NCBI RefSeq assembly: GCF_051106095.1
Contig: NC_135787.1
Location: forward strand, 169,717,001-169,781,000
Origin: Pogona vitticeps
Lineage: Eukaryota; Chordata; Lepidosauria; Squamata; Agamidae
Length of the DNA stretch: 64,000 nt
Reading direction: 5' to 3'
The notes beneath the pieces were generated by a model, which saw only the letters and a list, made by a program, of their open reading frames with translations, searched no databases and was not told where the DNA came from. A program made the position numbers and the translations under genes. Shown here one piece after another: positions 36,134-45,600 of the stretch (position 1 is its first letter; each line of letters starts with the position of its first letter).

Positions 36134-39100
36134 CTTCCCTTCCCTTCCCTTCCTTTCCTTCTTCCCTTCCTTTCCTTTCTTTCTTTCTTTTTTTCTTAAT
36201 GTAACATTTATCTTTTGGCTGCAATTCATATATTTTGAATGAATGTACCAGTCAGAGAAGAAAGGCAGAGATGTTAGGCCAAGTTTCTTTTAGAGCATTT
36301 ATCCATGTAGCTGTTGGGCATGGAACCTTGTAACTTGTACATTTTCGAGTGTGATGAACAGATACATCTGAGTACCCAACTTGCTTGTTAGCAAATTAAA
36401 TAACTAAAAGTCAACTGCTTCTTTCAGAGGTATCCCAGCACCAGTTTGTTTTGAACTACTTCAGAATAGTTGCCTTTAATACATCTAGATCTTAGTCTTG
36501 AAGCCTACACGGGGACAAGTGGGCACTGAGAAATTGTGGAATTAGCCCTGGGTCTTGGATTCCCTACATATGGAGGTGGGTCACTAGCATTACTAGAATG
36601 TTCATCAATAGCCAGGGTGCCAGCATTAGTCTTCACATCAATGCCCTGTAGTGGAGGTGTTTGTTGGGGCTATTTCCAGGGGGTCAACCCAAGAGGTATG
36701 CAGCGTTGCTGTGGCTTAGTTTATGGAAACTAACATTTATATATATAAAGTGAAAGGAAGGTGTTTTGGTAGTTCTACACAACTTATCTCTATCTGATTC
36801 CAGGTCAGAAGAATTATCGCTGTGCTCTCTGTGAGAAGTCCTTCACTCAAAAGGCCCACCTAGAGTCACACATGGTTATTCATACTGGGGAGAAAAACCT
36901 AAAATGTGATTACTGTGACAAACTCTTCATGCGACGGCAAGATCTTAAGCAGCATGTCCTCACCCATACACAGTGAGTAAAATGTAGGAAAAGGCTCATT
37001 CAGAAATTAATCCAGATCATCTAAAGAAATGTGGTGGTCTACAGGAATATACTTATCTAGCTTATGTGGAAGTATAATGGCATTTGCAATGGATGCCTAT
37101 TATAAACCAAAACCAAGATTAAATAAAGGCTGCCACAGAAAGCAAGTATGGAACTTAATGTATTTGTCTGGCTAAAAATTAAGTATATTGTCTCTATGGA
37201 AGGGTAATCTGGACTTAGTGAGATAACCATTTTATTATAGTGATACTATGCAATGGTACCCAATTTCCAATTTACATGTAACGTTTGGTCATATTTTGAA
37301 GTAGGAGAGGGCCATATTTAGGCTCCCAGAGCATTTTTACATCCCCACCCAACTCTCACAACCCATTAAAAAGCAATTGTATTTTTCAAATGTTATGTTC
37401 AAAAAGTCCCCTTGTGCCCCCTAGGGGGCAATTTTGCCAATATAGCTTATGTCCTCCATACTATCCACATTTTATTTTATTTAAAGGGGAGGGTTAAACT
37501 AATTGGTCTGTTTAAAAAACCCTCATTGTAGCAACCTTTCTACTACATAACCACTGTATTTTTTTAAAGTGCCAACTAGCTTCTTTAACCATACTGATCC
37601 CTTGGACTATAGTTTCTGAGCTGCCCCCCTCCTTGGCCCCACTAAAATCTCCCATGCAAAATGCGGGTATAGTATTCGAGAAGGGAGAGGTCCCTAAAAA
37701 TATTGATCCTTTGAGGCTGTGTTTATAAATTTAGCACACAAACTATAATTATGTGGGAGTCCAACAGATATATGAGAGCGTACTTAAGTTTGTGCTTCTT
37801 ACTGATACTGCATTGACCACTGAATAATCATACTGAATGAATGGAGGAGTAGCGTGGTAACAGTTTCATAACATATACGGTAGACATGGGGATGATTTTT
37901 TTTAAAAAATGCAATATTCATGAAATATTGCTGATTAACAGAATATTCATTCCTTCGCATTTGCCAGGTCCAGAGACCCTGACAAATACAAATGGATGAA
38001 TATTTTTATCCATTTTTATTTGTCCCTTAGTGCAGGCTGTCTGCAGGGAAAGAAACCAGTTTCCCTTCCCACAGCCTGCTTGCTGGAAGGGAAACCCTGG
38101 TTTCCTTCCCTTAGTCATCCTGCTTGTAAATGACACAGGCAGACTGAAGGAAGGGAAACCCTGGTTTCTGTTCCTGCAGCCAGCTTACTTGTCAATGTCC
38201 TTTAACGATGAATTGACAAATATTCATTGGCTTGTTACTAAAAGTTGGTGCTTCATCGATTCATCAACTTTGATGAATCACAGCAAATCACCCTTTTTTT
38301 CCCGATACATCCCCATCTCTAATATACTGTCATGTATAATGACAGTTTGTTACCTTTTATGTTTTAGAGAATGAATAAATTCTAACAAAAGCTTTTTTAA
38401 AGGGACATATATTTAAAGTTTTTTTTAAATATAGCCTTGTACTCGATTCTACTTGACACCCAGATTTCATAGTATGATTGCATGGGTGTGTGGACCTGAG
38501 ATTTTTTTATAAATTATAATTGAAAGATACAAAAATAGCATTCTGAAGGTATTAATGGAGATTTTTCCCCATTTGAAAGCAAAGTCAGTATGACTTTATT
38601 TAATGGGACTTCAGGCGCATTCTCTTTTACTCCAGTTGTTGTTGTTTAGTCATTAAGTCATGTCCGACTCTTTGTGACCTCATCAACCAGAGCACACCAA
38701 GCCCTCCTGTCTTCCACTGCCTCCCGGAGTTGAGTCAAATTCATGTTGGTAGCTTTGGTGACGCTGTCCAACCATCTTGTCCTCTGTTGTCCCCTTCTCT
38801 TGCCTTCACACTTTCCCAACATCAGGGTCTTTTCCAGGGAGTCTTCTCTTTTCATGAGATGGCCAAGTATTGGAACCTCAGCTTCAGGATCTGTCCTTCC
38901 AGTGAGCACTTGGGGTTGATATCCTTCAAAATGGATAGGTTTGTTCTCTTTGCAGTCCAGGAGACTCTCAAGAGCCTCCTCCTTTATGGTCCAGCTCTCA
39001 CTTCCATACATCACTACTGGAAAAACCCTAGCTTTGACTATGCGGACCTTTGTCGGCAAGCTGATGTCTTTAATCCAGTATAGCTGTCTAATATTCAGTA

Positions 39101-39758
39101 TTCGTTTTTAAATACCATTTTACTGTAAGTAAATTAATAAATGCCAAAAGATATCTTTCAGGCCATTTTGGAAAACTGTAGTATGGATAGTTGGGTATCT
39201 TGTTCATATTGTCAATGAATTCTGCTGACTTGTGTTGCAAGTATGTGCTTCTCACACTACTGCTGAGTGGGGTTGTCCTTTAGATTCAGAACTGTGAATT
39301 TCCATATGTTAAATGAACATAGGGAGCCAAGGTTGAACATTAAAAATAGAAATTCCCAGGAATCAAGGAAGTTGTCTGAAATGCAGTTAAGCTGTTTTAT
39401 TCTAACCAATATGCTTTCCCCTGTCCTTTTGCTTAGAGAACGTCAGATCAAGTGTCCCCAATGTGAGAAGCTCTTCTTGAGGACAAATCACCTGAAGAAA
39501 CATTTAAATTCTCATGAAGGGAAGCGCGATTATGTCTGTGAAAAATGTTCCAAAGCTTATTTAACAAAATACCATCTTACACGCCACCTAAAAATCTGCA
39601 AAGGACCAACCTGCAGTCTCTCAACCCAGGAAGAGGAGGATGAGGACGAGGACGATTCTTCAGAGGAAGAAGAATTAATAAACCCTGTAAGGACTGAAAA
39701 CTGCAGACTTAATGCTAGCATGTACGTGACGGACAACACACATTCTTGCCATAAATAA
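19165..39758 (+). CDS. PRDM4: PRDM4, PR/SET-domain zinc-finger protein (11 coding exons)
   Basis: Coding exons are 19165-19175, 23824-23957, 24951-25127, 25719-26513, 28034-28183, 30097-30215, 31417-31502, 32738-32865, 33643-33957, 36804-36972 and 39437-39758. All have GT-AG borders and phases that join cleanly, for 2406 nt or 801 residues, the length I recall for human PRDM4. Order: a long Ser/Asn-rich N-terminal region (about 1-370), a zinc-knuckle-like CxxC stretch at the start of exon 5, a PR/SET domain (about 410-530), a Cys/His segment, six C2H2-type fingers (about 565-770) and an acidic tail. PRDM4 (also called SC-1 or PFM1) is a nuclear regulator linked to neurotrophin p75 signalling, cell-cycle control and PRMT5 recruitment; that is family knowledge. 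The start is MHPR-MNE, matching human MHHR-MNE across the first intron. It is divergent from ASCL4 and convergent with PWP1. Confidence 0.97.
20838..20936 (-). mobile_element. CR1 LINE 3'-end fragment
   Basis: The plus strand reads 'agaactgcagagctggaagg' then 'gctcattgagtctaaccctt', the reverse complement of the standard CR1 3' untranslated end. The fragment is short and diverged. Confidence 0.7.
20959..21302 (+). mobile_element. Sauria-type SINE
   Basis: This is a second full-length copy, closely similar to 17539-17889: 'catggtggagctgcaggtta' head, 'gtagataaatagggaccact' body and 'cacgactggactaaatgtca' tail ending in CCTTTACCTTT. The flanks show a decayed duplication (ccactata before, tcactgta after), suggesting an older insertion than the other copy. 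Confidence 0.92.
22735..23010 (+). mobile_element. L2-like LINE 3' end
   Basis: It shares with 400-828 the segments 'cctttctctttaggcaggct', 'gtgaccagctgtc', the AT-rich tail and 'aactgccttgggttctttta' before 'ggagagaggtgggataaaat'. It is a 5'-truncated end within PRDM4 intron 1. Confidence 0.65.
23824..23957 (+). CDS. PRDM4: PRDM4 coding exon 2
   Basis: The acceptor is TTTTGTCTAG and the donor CAG|GTAATA. It encodes residues 4-48 plus one base, including '[20 protein letters not shown]' and ending 'HNAIPAPG' across the junction, as in mammalian PRDM4. Confidence 0.96.
23958..24950 (+). other. PRDM4 intron 2 contents
   Basis: This is AT-rich intron ending in a long T tract before the acceptor (T run 24931-24948). 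No repeat family is recognised. Confidence 0.5.
24951..25127 (+). CDS. PRDM4: PRDM4 coding exon 3
   Basis: It encodes residues 49-107, including '[20 protein letters not shown]' and '[18 protein letters not shown]', closely matching mammals. The donor CTG|GTGAGT at 25128 is followed 26 bp later by a duplicated copy of itself (25125-25176). Confidence 0.96.
25125..25176 (+). repeat. 26-bp tandem duplication covering the exon 3 donor
   Basis: Units 25125-25150 and 25151-25176 both start ctggtgagtagtgt and end actctt, with 3 mismatches in 26. The splice donor G|GTGAGT is therefore present twice. Use of the second would add 26 nt and put TAG in frame (GGT GAG TAG). Confidence 0.9.
25128..25718 (+). 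other. PRDM4 intron 3 contents
   Basis: Apart from the donor duplication at its 5' end I recognise nothing. It closes with a good polypyrimidine tract (ttttctctcttttttag). Confidence 0.5.
25719..26513 (+). CDS. PRDM4: PRDM4 coding exon 4 (largest)
   Basis: This 795-nt exon encodes residues 108-372, the Ser/Thr/Asn-rich N-terminal regulatory region. Conserved blocks include '[20 protein letters not shown]', '[20 protein letters not shown]' and '[16 protein letters not shown]'. The acceptor is ctcttttttag and the donor ATAT|GTGAGT. No zinc finger is encoded here. Confidence 0.97.
26514..28033 (+). other. PRDM4 intron 4 contents
   Basis: This is AT-rich intron without a recognisable repeat or RNA. 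Confidence 0.45.
28034..28183 (+). CDS. PRDM4: PRDM4 coding exon 5
   Basis: It encodes residues 373-422. It opens with '[20 protein letters not shown]', a Cys/His zinc-knuckle-like segment just before the PR domain, then '[20 protein letters not shown]', the start of the PR domain. Confidence 0.96.
28184..30096 (+). other. PRDM4 intron 5 contents
   Basis: This is a 1.9-kb AT-rich intron. I recognise no repeat or RNA gene. Confidence 0.45.
30097..30215 (+). CDS. PRDM4: PRDM4 coding exon 6 (PR domain)
   Basis: It encodes residues 423-462: '[20 protein letters not shown]' and '[17 protein letters not shown]', core PR/SET sequence. The donor is AAG|GTCAGT. Confidence 0.96.
30371..30455 (+). repeat. 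Ancient interspersed-repeat scrap (PLE-like tail?)
   Basis: 'ctgatgaagtggacatgcct', 'aaagcttacattaaaatata' and 'gttagtctttaaggtgccac' form a motif I know as a common amniote repeat end. Related scraps lie near 32000, 45585-45690 and 60165-60230. The family assignment is uncertain. Confidence 0.5.
30858..31001. repeat. Compound microsatellite
   Basis: (ATTTT)n to about 30910, then (CTTT)n to about 30972, then TTTG/TTTA units run straight into the 3' end of the SINE that follows. This is typical expansion of a SINE tail. It lies in PRDM4 intron 6. Confidence 0.95.
31002..31233 (-). mobile_element. tRNA-derived SINE with L2-like tail
   Basis: On the minus strand it starts 'gagcctcgtggcgcagtggt' (A box TGGCGCAGTGG), has the B box 'ggttcaaatccc' and ends 'gggcggtatataagtccaat' followed by AATA repeats, the tail shared with L2-type LINEs. 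A C run interrupts it at about 31078-31091. This is a common squamate SINE form (MIR/CORE-like by architecture). Confidence 0.85.
31417..31502 (+). CDS. PRDM4: PRDM4 coding exon 7 (PR domain)
   Basis: It encodes residues 463-490: '[20 protein letters not shown]' and 'WMMFVRKA'. The acceptor is TCCTGTCAG and the donor AG|GTGAAG. Confidence 0.96.
31503..32737 (+). other. PRDM4 intron 7 contents
   Basis: This contains the LINE remnant listed at 31577-31930 and a short repeat-tail scrap near 32000-32045 ('caaagagtctttgccacctt'). Nothing else is recognised. Confidence 0.45.
31577..31930 (+). mobile_element. L2/CR1-like LINE coding remnant
   Basis: The plus-strand frame reads '[20 protein letters not shown]' then '[13 protein letters not shown]', the LHWLPV..R..FK....KALN block found downstream of the reverse transcriptase in L2-class LINEs, and '[10 protein letters not shown]'. 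It is 5' truncated and old. Confidence 0.65.
32738..32865 (+). CDS. PRDM4: PRDM4 coding exon 8 (end of PR domain)
   Basis: It encodes residues 491-533: '[20 protein letters not shown]' and '[15 protein letters not shown]', the C-terminal PR-domain sequence with the conserved YYSRDYAQQ. Confidence 0.96.
32866..33642 (+). other. PRDM4 intron 8 contents
   Basis: This contains the perfect inverted repeat at 33199-33253 and a hAT-MITE scrap near 33290-33350 ('cttctgggagttgcaaaaca'). The rest is unrecognised. Confidence 0.45.
33199..33253. repeat. Perfect 22-bp inverted repeat, 11-nt loop
   Basis: The left arm 33199-33220 (begins acatgcccattt) and right arm 33232-33253 (ends aaatgggcatgt) are exact reverse complements around the loop gatgaataatg. 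No mismatch in 22 bp, with pairing ending abruptly. It lies inside PRDM4 intron 8, in no known element. Confidence 0.95.
33643..33957 (+). CDS. PRDM4: PRDM4 coding exon 9 (fingers 1-2)
   Basis: It encodes residues 534-638: a Cys/His segment '[20 protein letters not shown]', a Ser/His-rich linker, then fingers '[21 protein letters not shown]' (21 with both ends; C2H2 spacing intact) and '[20 protein letters not shown]' followed by HTG. Confidence 0.96.
34220..34656. mobile_element. MITE, CAGTGGTGCCTCGCTTAA ends, TA target
   Basis: The 437-bp element starts CAGTGGTGCCTCGCTTAAC and ends GTTAAGCGAGGCACCACTA, with TA directly on each side (34218-34219, 34657-34658). The ends and TA duplication fit a pogo/Tigger-like Tc1/mariner MITE. 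The interior has a small palindrome (tttgcgatcgcaaaa) and no transposase. Confidence 0.85.
36048..36195. repeat. CTTT/CCCTT microsatellite
   Basis: Runs of CTTT, interrupted TTTTCTTT units and a CCCTT segment (36131-36175) make a pure pyrimidine tract of about 150 nt on the plus strand in PRDM4 intron 9. Confidence 0.95.
36804..36972 (+). CDS. PRDM4: PRDM4 coding exon 10 (fingers 3-4)
   Basis: It encodes residues 639-694: fingers '[20 protein letters not shown]' + H and '[20 protein letters not shown]' + H, joined by the TGEKN linker. The donor is ACACA|GTGAGT; the codon for Q is completed by exon 11. Confidence 0.96.
37881..38321. mobile_element. hAT-like element with internal repeats
   Basis: The termini are TAGACATGGGGATGAT and, inverted, TAGAGATGGGGATGTAT. 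The flanks atatacgg (37873-37880) and atatactg (38322-38329) match at 6 of 8, fitting a decayed hAT target duplication. The middle repeats 'aagggaaaccctggtttc' units (about 38087-38170). It has no transposase coding. Confidence 0.6.
38636..39077 (-). mobile_element. Bov-B (RTE) LINE 3' end
   Basis: The minus strand encodes the Bov-B C-terminus: '[20 protein letters not shown]', '[14 protein letters not shown]', '[20 protein letters not shown]' and '[19 protein letters not shown]'. It is 5' truncated at about 440 bp, closely related to but less decayed than the copy at 3819-4950. It ends in the ACAACAACAA-type tail at 38636. Confidence 0.93.
39437..39758 (+). CDS. PRDM4: PRDM4 coding exon 11 (fingers 5-6, acidic tail, stop)
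   Basis: It encodes residues 695-801. Finger 5 is '[20 protein letters not shown]' + H. Finger 6 is '[20 protein letters not shown]' + C, so its last ligand is Cys as in mammals. An acidic run ([16 protein letters not shown]) and 'NCRLNASMY' precede the TAA. Confidence 0.96.
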
Positions 39759-40437
39759 GAAATGGAGTTCCCCAAATATAAAGTGATTCAGTCTTGAAAA
39801 CCATGTTTATCAAAATAAGATTTGTACAGTAAACCTCTGCTCCGCAGATCAGGCCTTGGACCCTTAAGGAAAATGACTTATGTCTTCCTTTTCTTTCAGA
39901 GGGGCGTCCACAAAGCTTAAACCAATGTAACTACCCACTTTGTTAAAATTGTGCTATTGGTGCTCTTGTTTGATGTGTCGTGCATGACTCCTAGAATGAA
40001 ACACAGATACAGATCTGCTCAGCCAATGTTTTGGAACAGGATCAGTTGTCCTCTTTTACAATTAATGGTACCTTAGAGAATGCAAATTGCATTCATCATC
40101 ACAGAAGTCCAATGATCTGATTTTCCTCTATAAATTATTTTGAAACTCAGTAGGAACTAGCTAAAGCCAGCATTCATTATATGCCAACGGATTAATTGCT
40201 CACATATGCAGACAACTATTTCCAGATGACAAGACCACAACAGCACAGTATAGTATCCATGCTTGTGTTCAGAATACAGGCTTTTATCACGAATCAGTTT
40301 TGCTACTTCGTGGTTACAACTATGGTATTATCTATACTGTAATTTGCAACCATTTTTTTCTGGGAGGTGGGAATTTTGCTGCTAATGTATTTATGGAATG
40401 AATATATCATTTAAAATCTGGTTCCTTATGGGCAAAA

Positions 40438-40443
40438 TTAAAA
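40438..40443 (+). terminator. Possible PRDM4 poly(A) signal
   Basis: ATTAAA lies 680 nt after the PRDM4 stop. Another ATTAAA lies near 40975. No canonical plus-strand AATAAA is obvious in between, so the choice is uncertain. Confidence 0.35.
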
Positions 40444-40712
40444 TATTGCTTTTTAACATGTGCATTAATTACAGAACTCTTAAGATCTTTTTAACTAAAC
40501 AGGATATTGTTTTCCTATATACCTCTTCTGCCCAAAGCAGCAAAGTATTATGCTAAAAGGTAACTTTATAATTGTACTCTTATGTTTCAGTTTATAAAAT
40601 GATTAACTGAAATGATGTTCCTCACCTAGCACAACTGTATAGAAATCTGTTGCCAAGCAAAGATTAGAAAAAGCCAGCCATAACTGGCCCTTTTGTTTAT
40701 ACAAAGTCTGGT

Positions 40713-40718
40713 TTTATT
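40713..40718 (-). terminator. Possible PWP1 poly(A) signal
   Basis: TTTATT on the plus strand is AATAAA on the minus strand, 296 nt after the PWP1 stop. This would give a 3' untranslated region of about 310-320 nt. Confidence 0.45.
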
Positions 40719-41013
40719 CAGTGGCACATGCCTTGATCGAGGTATGCAGGCTTAGAGGTACTTCCTACAACAGGATACTCAACCTTGACTGCCAGTCTTT
40801 TTAGCATTTATGCCAAATTCTGGCTGCTCAGCTTGTCAGGAAAATAGCTTATAGAACAAGCCTTAGCTTTCCATTAATCTGTCTTTAAAACTAGCCCCCA
40901 CCCTGAGAAAAGCAGAAATCTGGAATTAGCAGTCCATTTCAAAGTAAAATACAGCTCTTTATAGTATTTATGGTATTAAATTATATATGAATACATAAGA
41001 ATCTTAAGCTACA

Positions 41014-41132
41014 TCATGGTTTCATTACAGCTTGTGGATCGCTGCTGCTGCTGCTAGCAGAATTCTTTGCTTCAGTTTCAGAACTTGATTGGGCAACTGC
41101 TAGCCTCTGTCGGTTTCCAAAAACTTCATTCA
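41014..41132 (-). CDS. PWP1: PWP1 coding exon 15 (stop)
   Basis: The acceptor on the minus strand is TGTTACAG. It encodes residues 463-501, '[20 protein letters not shown]' then a Ser-rich tail. The human counterpart is VNEAFGRRERL followed by a divergent tail. The upstream extension of this open frame (to 41316) is intron. Confidence 0.93.
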
Positions 41133-42610
41133 CTGTAACACAAATAAGGGTAAATACCACTGTCAGGACTACTACAAGGACCATCAAATTAAGAAGAATT
41201 GTCCTACAGGGAAATCCTGATGTGTTAGAGAACCACATCACTTTACTTCTGTATAGCCAGGAGGCAACCTGCCCTGCTTTTTTGCAAAAGTATCTCTTCC
41301 ATGACGTTCTTAACACGTAGGAATACTTTAGGAATGGCCTTTACTGCAGTAGAAGGCATTGGCAGTAGAAGATTATGACAAAGAATCCCTGTACTAACTT
41401 TACTCTATCAGGCATCCCCCAAATGTTATGGATTGTAATTCACATCTTGTAGCAGGAACTGTTGGACAATATATATCTGGAGGACATACAGCTGGAGCAG
41501 GCTGCCCCATATTGTTCAGAAGTATACGTGGACAGGTAAGGGCCTTTTGCCCAACAGTCTTTTACTTTGTAAAAGAACCCAAAGCAATGGCTGATTCAAA
41601 CTGAAGTGTCTTGCAACCTCTTTCCTATGCCAATTTGTAGAGCAAGTCTTGGGACAGCATTGCTTTAGAACAAAATGAACACAAAATGGAGCCAACATGA
41701 ATGTAAAATAATCACCTGCAGAAATTGTGCTTATATCCCAGACACGTAGTCCTTGTCTCTCTCCTCCAAAGGCATAGACAAAAGGTAAATCTGGGCAGCA
41801 AGCTGCACAGAAGAGAACACCCTGAGGGAGAGAAAGAGAAACATGATTCTACATGATCCTCTGCTGACCTGCAAATTCCCCACTATAGCTTTTTCTTATC
41901 TTTTCCACACATACCTCCCCTTTTAGCACTCTGTGAAAAGCTTTACCACAGACAGATCTAAGGGATCCCACTAACCAGAACAGATAACTGCCTGCATGAT
42001 CTTTGTTTACCCTGGGCAGCATGAGACATTAACCCCATAATGGTCCCCATACACATCATAATCTTTGCTAGTACTCATCTTTATCAACATACTCATTTCA
42101 TGTTCCGGGACTGGAAGAGTAGCACAAGTGTGTGGTACTTAAACATATACTACATTAAAGGTGGACAATGAGCAGCCCTCCAGATACTACCTGAGTGCAA
42201 CTTCCAATATTCCTCACTGTTGCCTATACTGGCTATGGTTGATGATACCTACAGTCCAGCACCTGGAGAACTACACTTTACCCATCACTGCATTAGAAAA
42301 TTAAGTTTGCTCCTGACTTGTTGGAAGTATTAAATACAGAACATGCCTAAGAAAAGCAAAACAACAATCTACTGTTTAGTTTTTAAAAAACAGGACTGAA
42401 ATTACCATTTTCATATCTCTGGAATGAACCAAACTAGGTTTGTCTCCTAGAATGTCCCAGATTTTCACATATTTGTCTGATGAAGCTGTAACAAGGCATC
42501 CTTTGATTTGGCTGCTCAACTGTAGTCCTGAAAAGCAAAAGTGTGTACATACTCAGTTGTACAGTTAACACTTGGATTTGAGCTCTTTGTGACCTCTCCC
42601 TGATTTCTGC

Positions 42611-42648
<38 letters not shown>

Positions 42649-45600
42649 AGAGAGAGTGTGTCATGACCATGTAACCCAAACAAAAGGCGTACTTGGTTGA
42701 ACAACACATGCATTCTCACTATGGTGAGTTACATGGGTTCACAGCCCATGGAAGAGATTCTTTGCTGACGTGTCCCATTACTTCCAAATGAAGGGAGTTG
42801 CTGATGGCACCTGATCCAAAGGGTCCCAAAATCCCACAGGTTCCAGAGCCAACTTTTCCATCCTCCCTTCACTGTCAAAACAAGAGATCTTAAAAACAGA
42901 TCACCTTCACTTGTTAGGATCTAAGTAAGAAGAAGTACAAATCCCATATATGGCACAGGGACACATACATGTTTACCTCAGGGGTGTGCATGAGCATTAA
43001 CTGTCCTGTTTGTAGTGAAGCGAATGTGCATAACCACATCCTACATATTTGCTTCAAGTGGGAGGTGAAAGAAGAAAACATTTACCAGATACTTCTTCAT
43101 TATGAGCTTTTACTGTGAAGACTGGTTTATGTGACCTGGCATCTAGACAGTACACAAATCCATCTTCTGTGCTGGCCTAGGAAAAAGAAGTGCTGTTAAA
43201 AACAGAAATAATTAATGGAGTTCCCAAGGCAAAACTTGGTCCATCCTGTCGTTCATTAGTTTTAACTAGAACCTAGAGAGACCTAGAGAGAGGCAAGTAT
43301 AAAGATCTATGGCAATAAGAGCAAGCCCCGGGGTGGAAGACCAACCCTTGTATCTCTGGTCCTTCACTCCAGCAAAAATCAAACTTCCTTTCAAGAAAAT
43401 TTCTTGCTGGCCAAGGTAATGAAGCATCAACGTCTGCTGCTTAACAAACATATCCATTCTGCTTTAGATTTTAGGACACTATTTGCCTTGACGTGATTTG
43501 GTTAGCAACTGGGCTATAAATATACAGTGGGAGGTACAGGACTCTAAAATGGCATCAACACTCCTTATACTTACTAAAAAATGGTGAGGAGAAAAATGAT
43601 TCCAAGTTACTCTTTCAACCTGTCCACTAAACCGCCAGATTCGATGGTTGTCTTGTGGACTTCTGCAGTCATACAAAATGGCTGATCTGAAAAATATCAA
43701 AATTTGATTCAAGCTGGGTATCAAATTTTTAAAAACTGAACTAAAATAAATAATTCATTCAAATGTACAGAGGTTTTTAAACAGCTAAGCAAAAACAAAA
43801 TTGTCATGTTGCAGGCAAGTTACTACGAAAAGCTTATTACCATCCCAGAGGCTATAAAGTAGGGGCTGACAAATTACAGTCCCCAAGAAAAAATTTGTGC
43901 AGGCCCCAGAGTCTCTGGATATTTCTCAAGGCACTCCCCCAATAAAGATCAAATTCTCCCTGTGAAAGCACCCTTCCCACTCACAGAACAAAAGCAGAAG
44001 TACACTTTCCGATACATCTTGCTTTGTTTTCTCCTTTTGTTTTTCTCCCCGGGTCCTGCAGTGCTTACCAGATTCTCCATGAAAAAACGGGGTCCCAAGG
44101 GAGCCTTGGGCTCCCGGGGGTGGGGGGAGTTGTCAGAAATGTTTGATTTCCAAAATATCAGTTTTCATACTATTCCAACAATCATGCAACTCTTATTTTA
44201 CATATGAAACACTGAAAGTAAAATATTTACTTTCTTACTTGTCATAAGAACCAGAAATGAGAGTCTGTGTTTCAAATGGATGAAACTGCAGCGTCTGTAC
44301 CTATGAAGATTAGATTTGAAACAGTTACACTGAAATTCAGTTTTACACTGTATGCATGATAACATATATTTCCACCTATGTTAGCTTGTTGCAGCAAAAG
44401 TAACACAGTCTTTAGCATGTCAAAGGCACCTTAAAACTCCATTCTCAAGAAGTTGTCTGGTTTGCAAAAAGATGTGTTCTTTAGGAAGGCTTGTTTTTGA
44501 AGTTATAAATATTCAAAATAAAAATTCTTGGACTAGAATGCTAGACTATTTGCTTTTTAATCCCACATCAGTAATTTCTTTTAAATCCAATATAAGTTTT
44601 ACATGCTAACCTGTGCAGAATTTTCTTTTGAACTAATGGATAATTAGATTGCTAAAAATGGTTTCACTTGTGGAAGGATTCCATATAGCAGTGATTTCAA
44701 AACTTTTCTGACACATAGCTCCCTTCACGTAATGGTCACTGGTCACAGTTCCCCAGCACGGTAGACTGCCATAGCCGTGGGATCAGTGCCCACAGTTTCA
44801 CTTTCCCACTGCTTGAAGAAGAAGAAGAAGAAGAAGAAGAAGAAGAAGAAGAAGAAAGAAGAAGAAGAAAGAAGACTAAAGAAGAAGAAGAAGAAGAAAA
44901 TGAATACACCTTCCCAGAGTGTATTACCTCTGGCCACTACACGGAGCCAGAGACTTCATCCCTGTTTCCCAGAAAATAAGCCATAGTATGAGTTTTCAGA
45001 ATGTTCGTAATATAAGCCCTACCCCAGAAATAAGCCCCAGTTAAGTGAAACCCTGCCCTCCACCATGGTGCATCATCCAGAAAAAGAAGACATGCCTGTA
45101 TTTAAATAAATGTAGATGGTTGTCCAGGAAAATATAAAACATCCCCTGAAAATAAGACCTAATGTGTTTTTTAGAGCAAAAATTAATATAAGACCCAGTC
45201 TTGTTTTTGGGAAAACATGGTAGATAGCTTAAGGGACACACCCTCATGGCCTGACTTCTCAGAGAGAAGGAGCTTCCAGAAAAATGGAAGAGGATGGAGG
45301 TGGTCAGGAAACGTTTCCTTGGGAACAGAGGGGCAGGAGACCCTGTCCTGGGTTAGGGTTCCCTCTCTCCACCATGAGCAGAGACCAGAGAAACTACAAG
45401 TGCTGTAGGATAATTTACGTGAGTGGGGGAAGGGGGGAGAAGTCTGAGAGAATTCCGTGGTGCCCCAGGGTGGAATTCCTTGCGCCCCATGGCACAACAG
45501 TGCACAGTTTGGGAAACACTCCCATATAGTCTTAATTACATACATATTTTATAAACATTGTGACAACTGTGACACAGAGTCATATGGCACCTTGAAAACA

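Larger units (their letters stand above)
33958..36803 (+). other. PRDM4 intron 9 contents
   Basis: This 2.8-kb intron holds a TA-flanked MITE (34220-34656) and a CTTT-rich microsatellite (36048-36195). The remainder is not recognised. Confidence 0.45.
36973..39436 (+). other. PRDM4 intron 10 contents
   Basis: This holds the hAT element at 37881-38321 and the Bov-B 3' end at 38636-39077. A small perfect 8-bp stem (actgtcat/atgacagt) lies near 38326-38347. The remainder is unrecognised. Confidence 0.45.
39759..41013. other. PRDM4/PWP1 convergent 3' regions
   Basis: There are 1,255 nt between the PRDM4 and PWP1 stop codons. Both 3' untranslated regions must lie here and may meet or overlap. 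No interspersed repeat is visible, in contrast to the introns. Confidence 0.7.
44689..45521. mobile_element. hAT element with nested MITE
   Basis: The left end is CAGTGATTTCAAAACTTTTC. The right end, inverted, is GAGTGTTTCCCAAACTGTGC. Perfect 8-bp target duplications ccatatag flank it (44681-44688 and 45522-45529). Inside are a GAA microsatellite (44815-44899) and a complete MITE (44961-45220). No transposase is recognisable. Confidence 0.85.

Noticed and set aside
36048-36195. Regular short repeats considered as a CRISPR-like array
   Set aside because: It is a simple tetranucleotide microsatellite without spacers, in a vertebrate intron.
38030-38374. 114-codon plus-strand frame with repeated PACWKGNP-like units
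   Set aside because: It comes from the internal repeats of the hAT-like element at 37881-38321.
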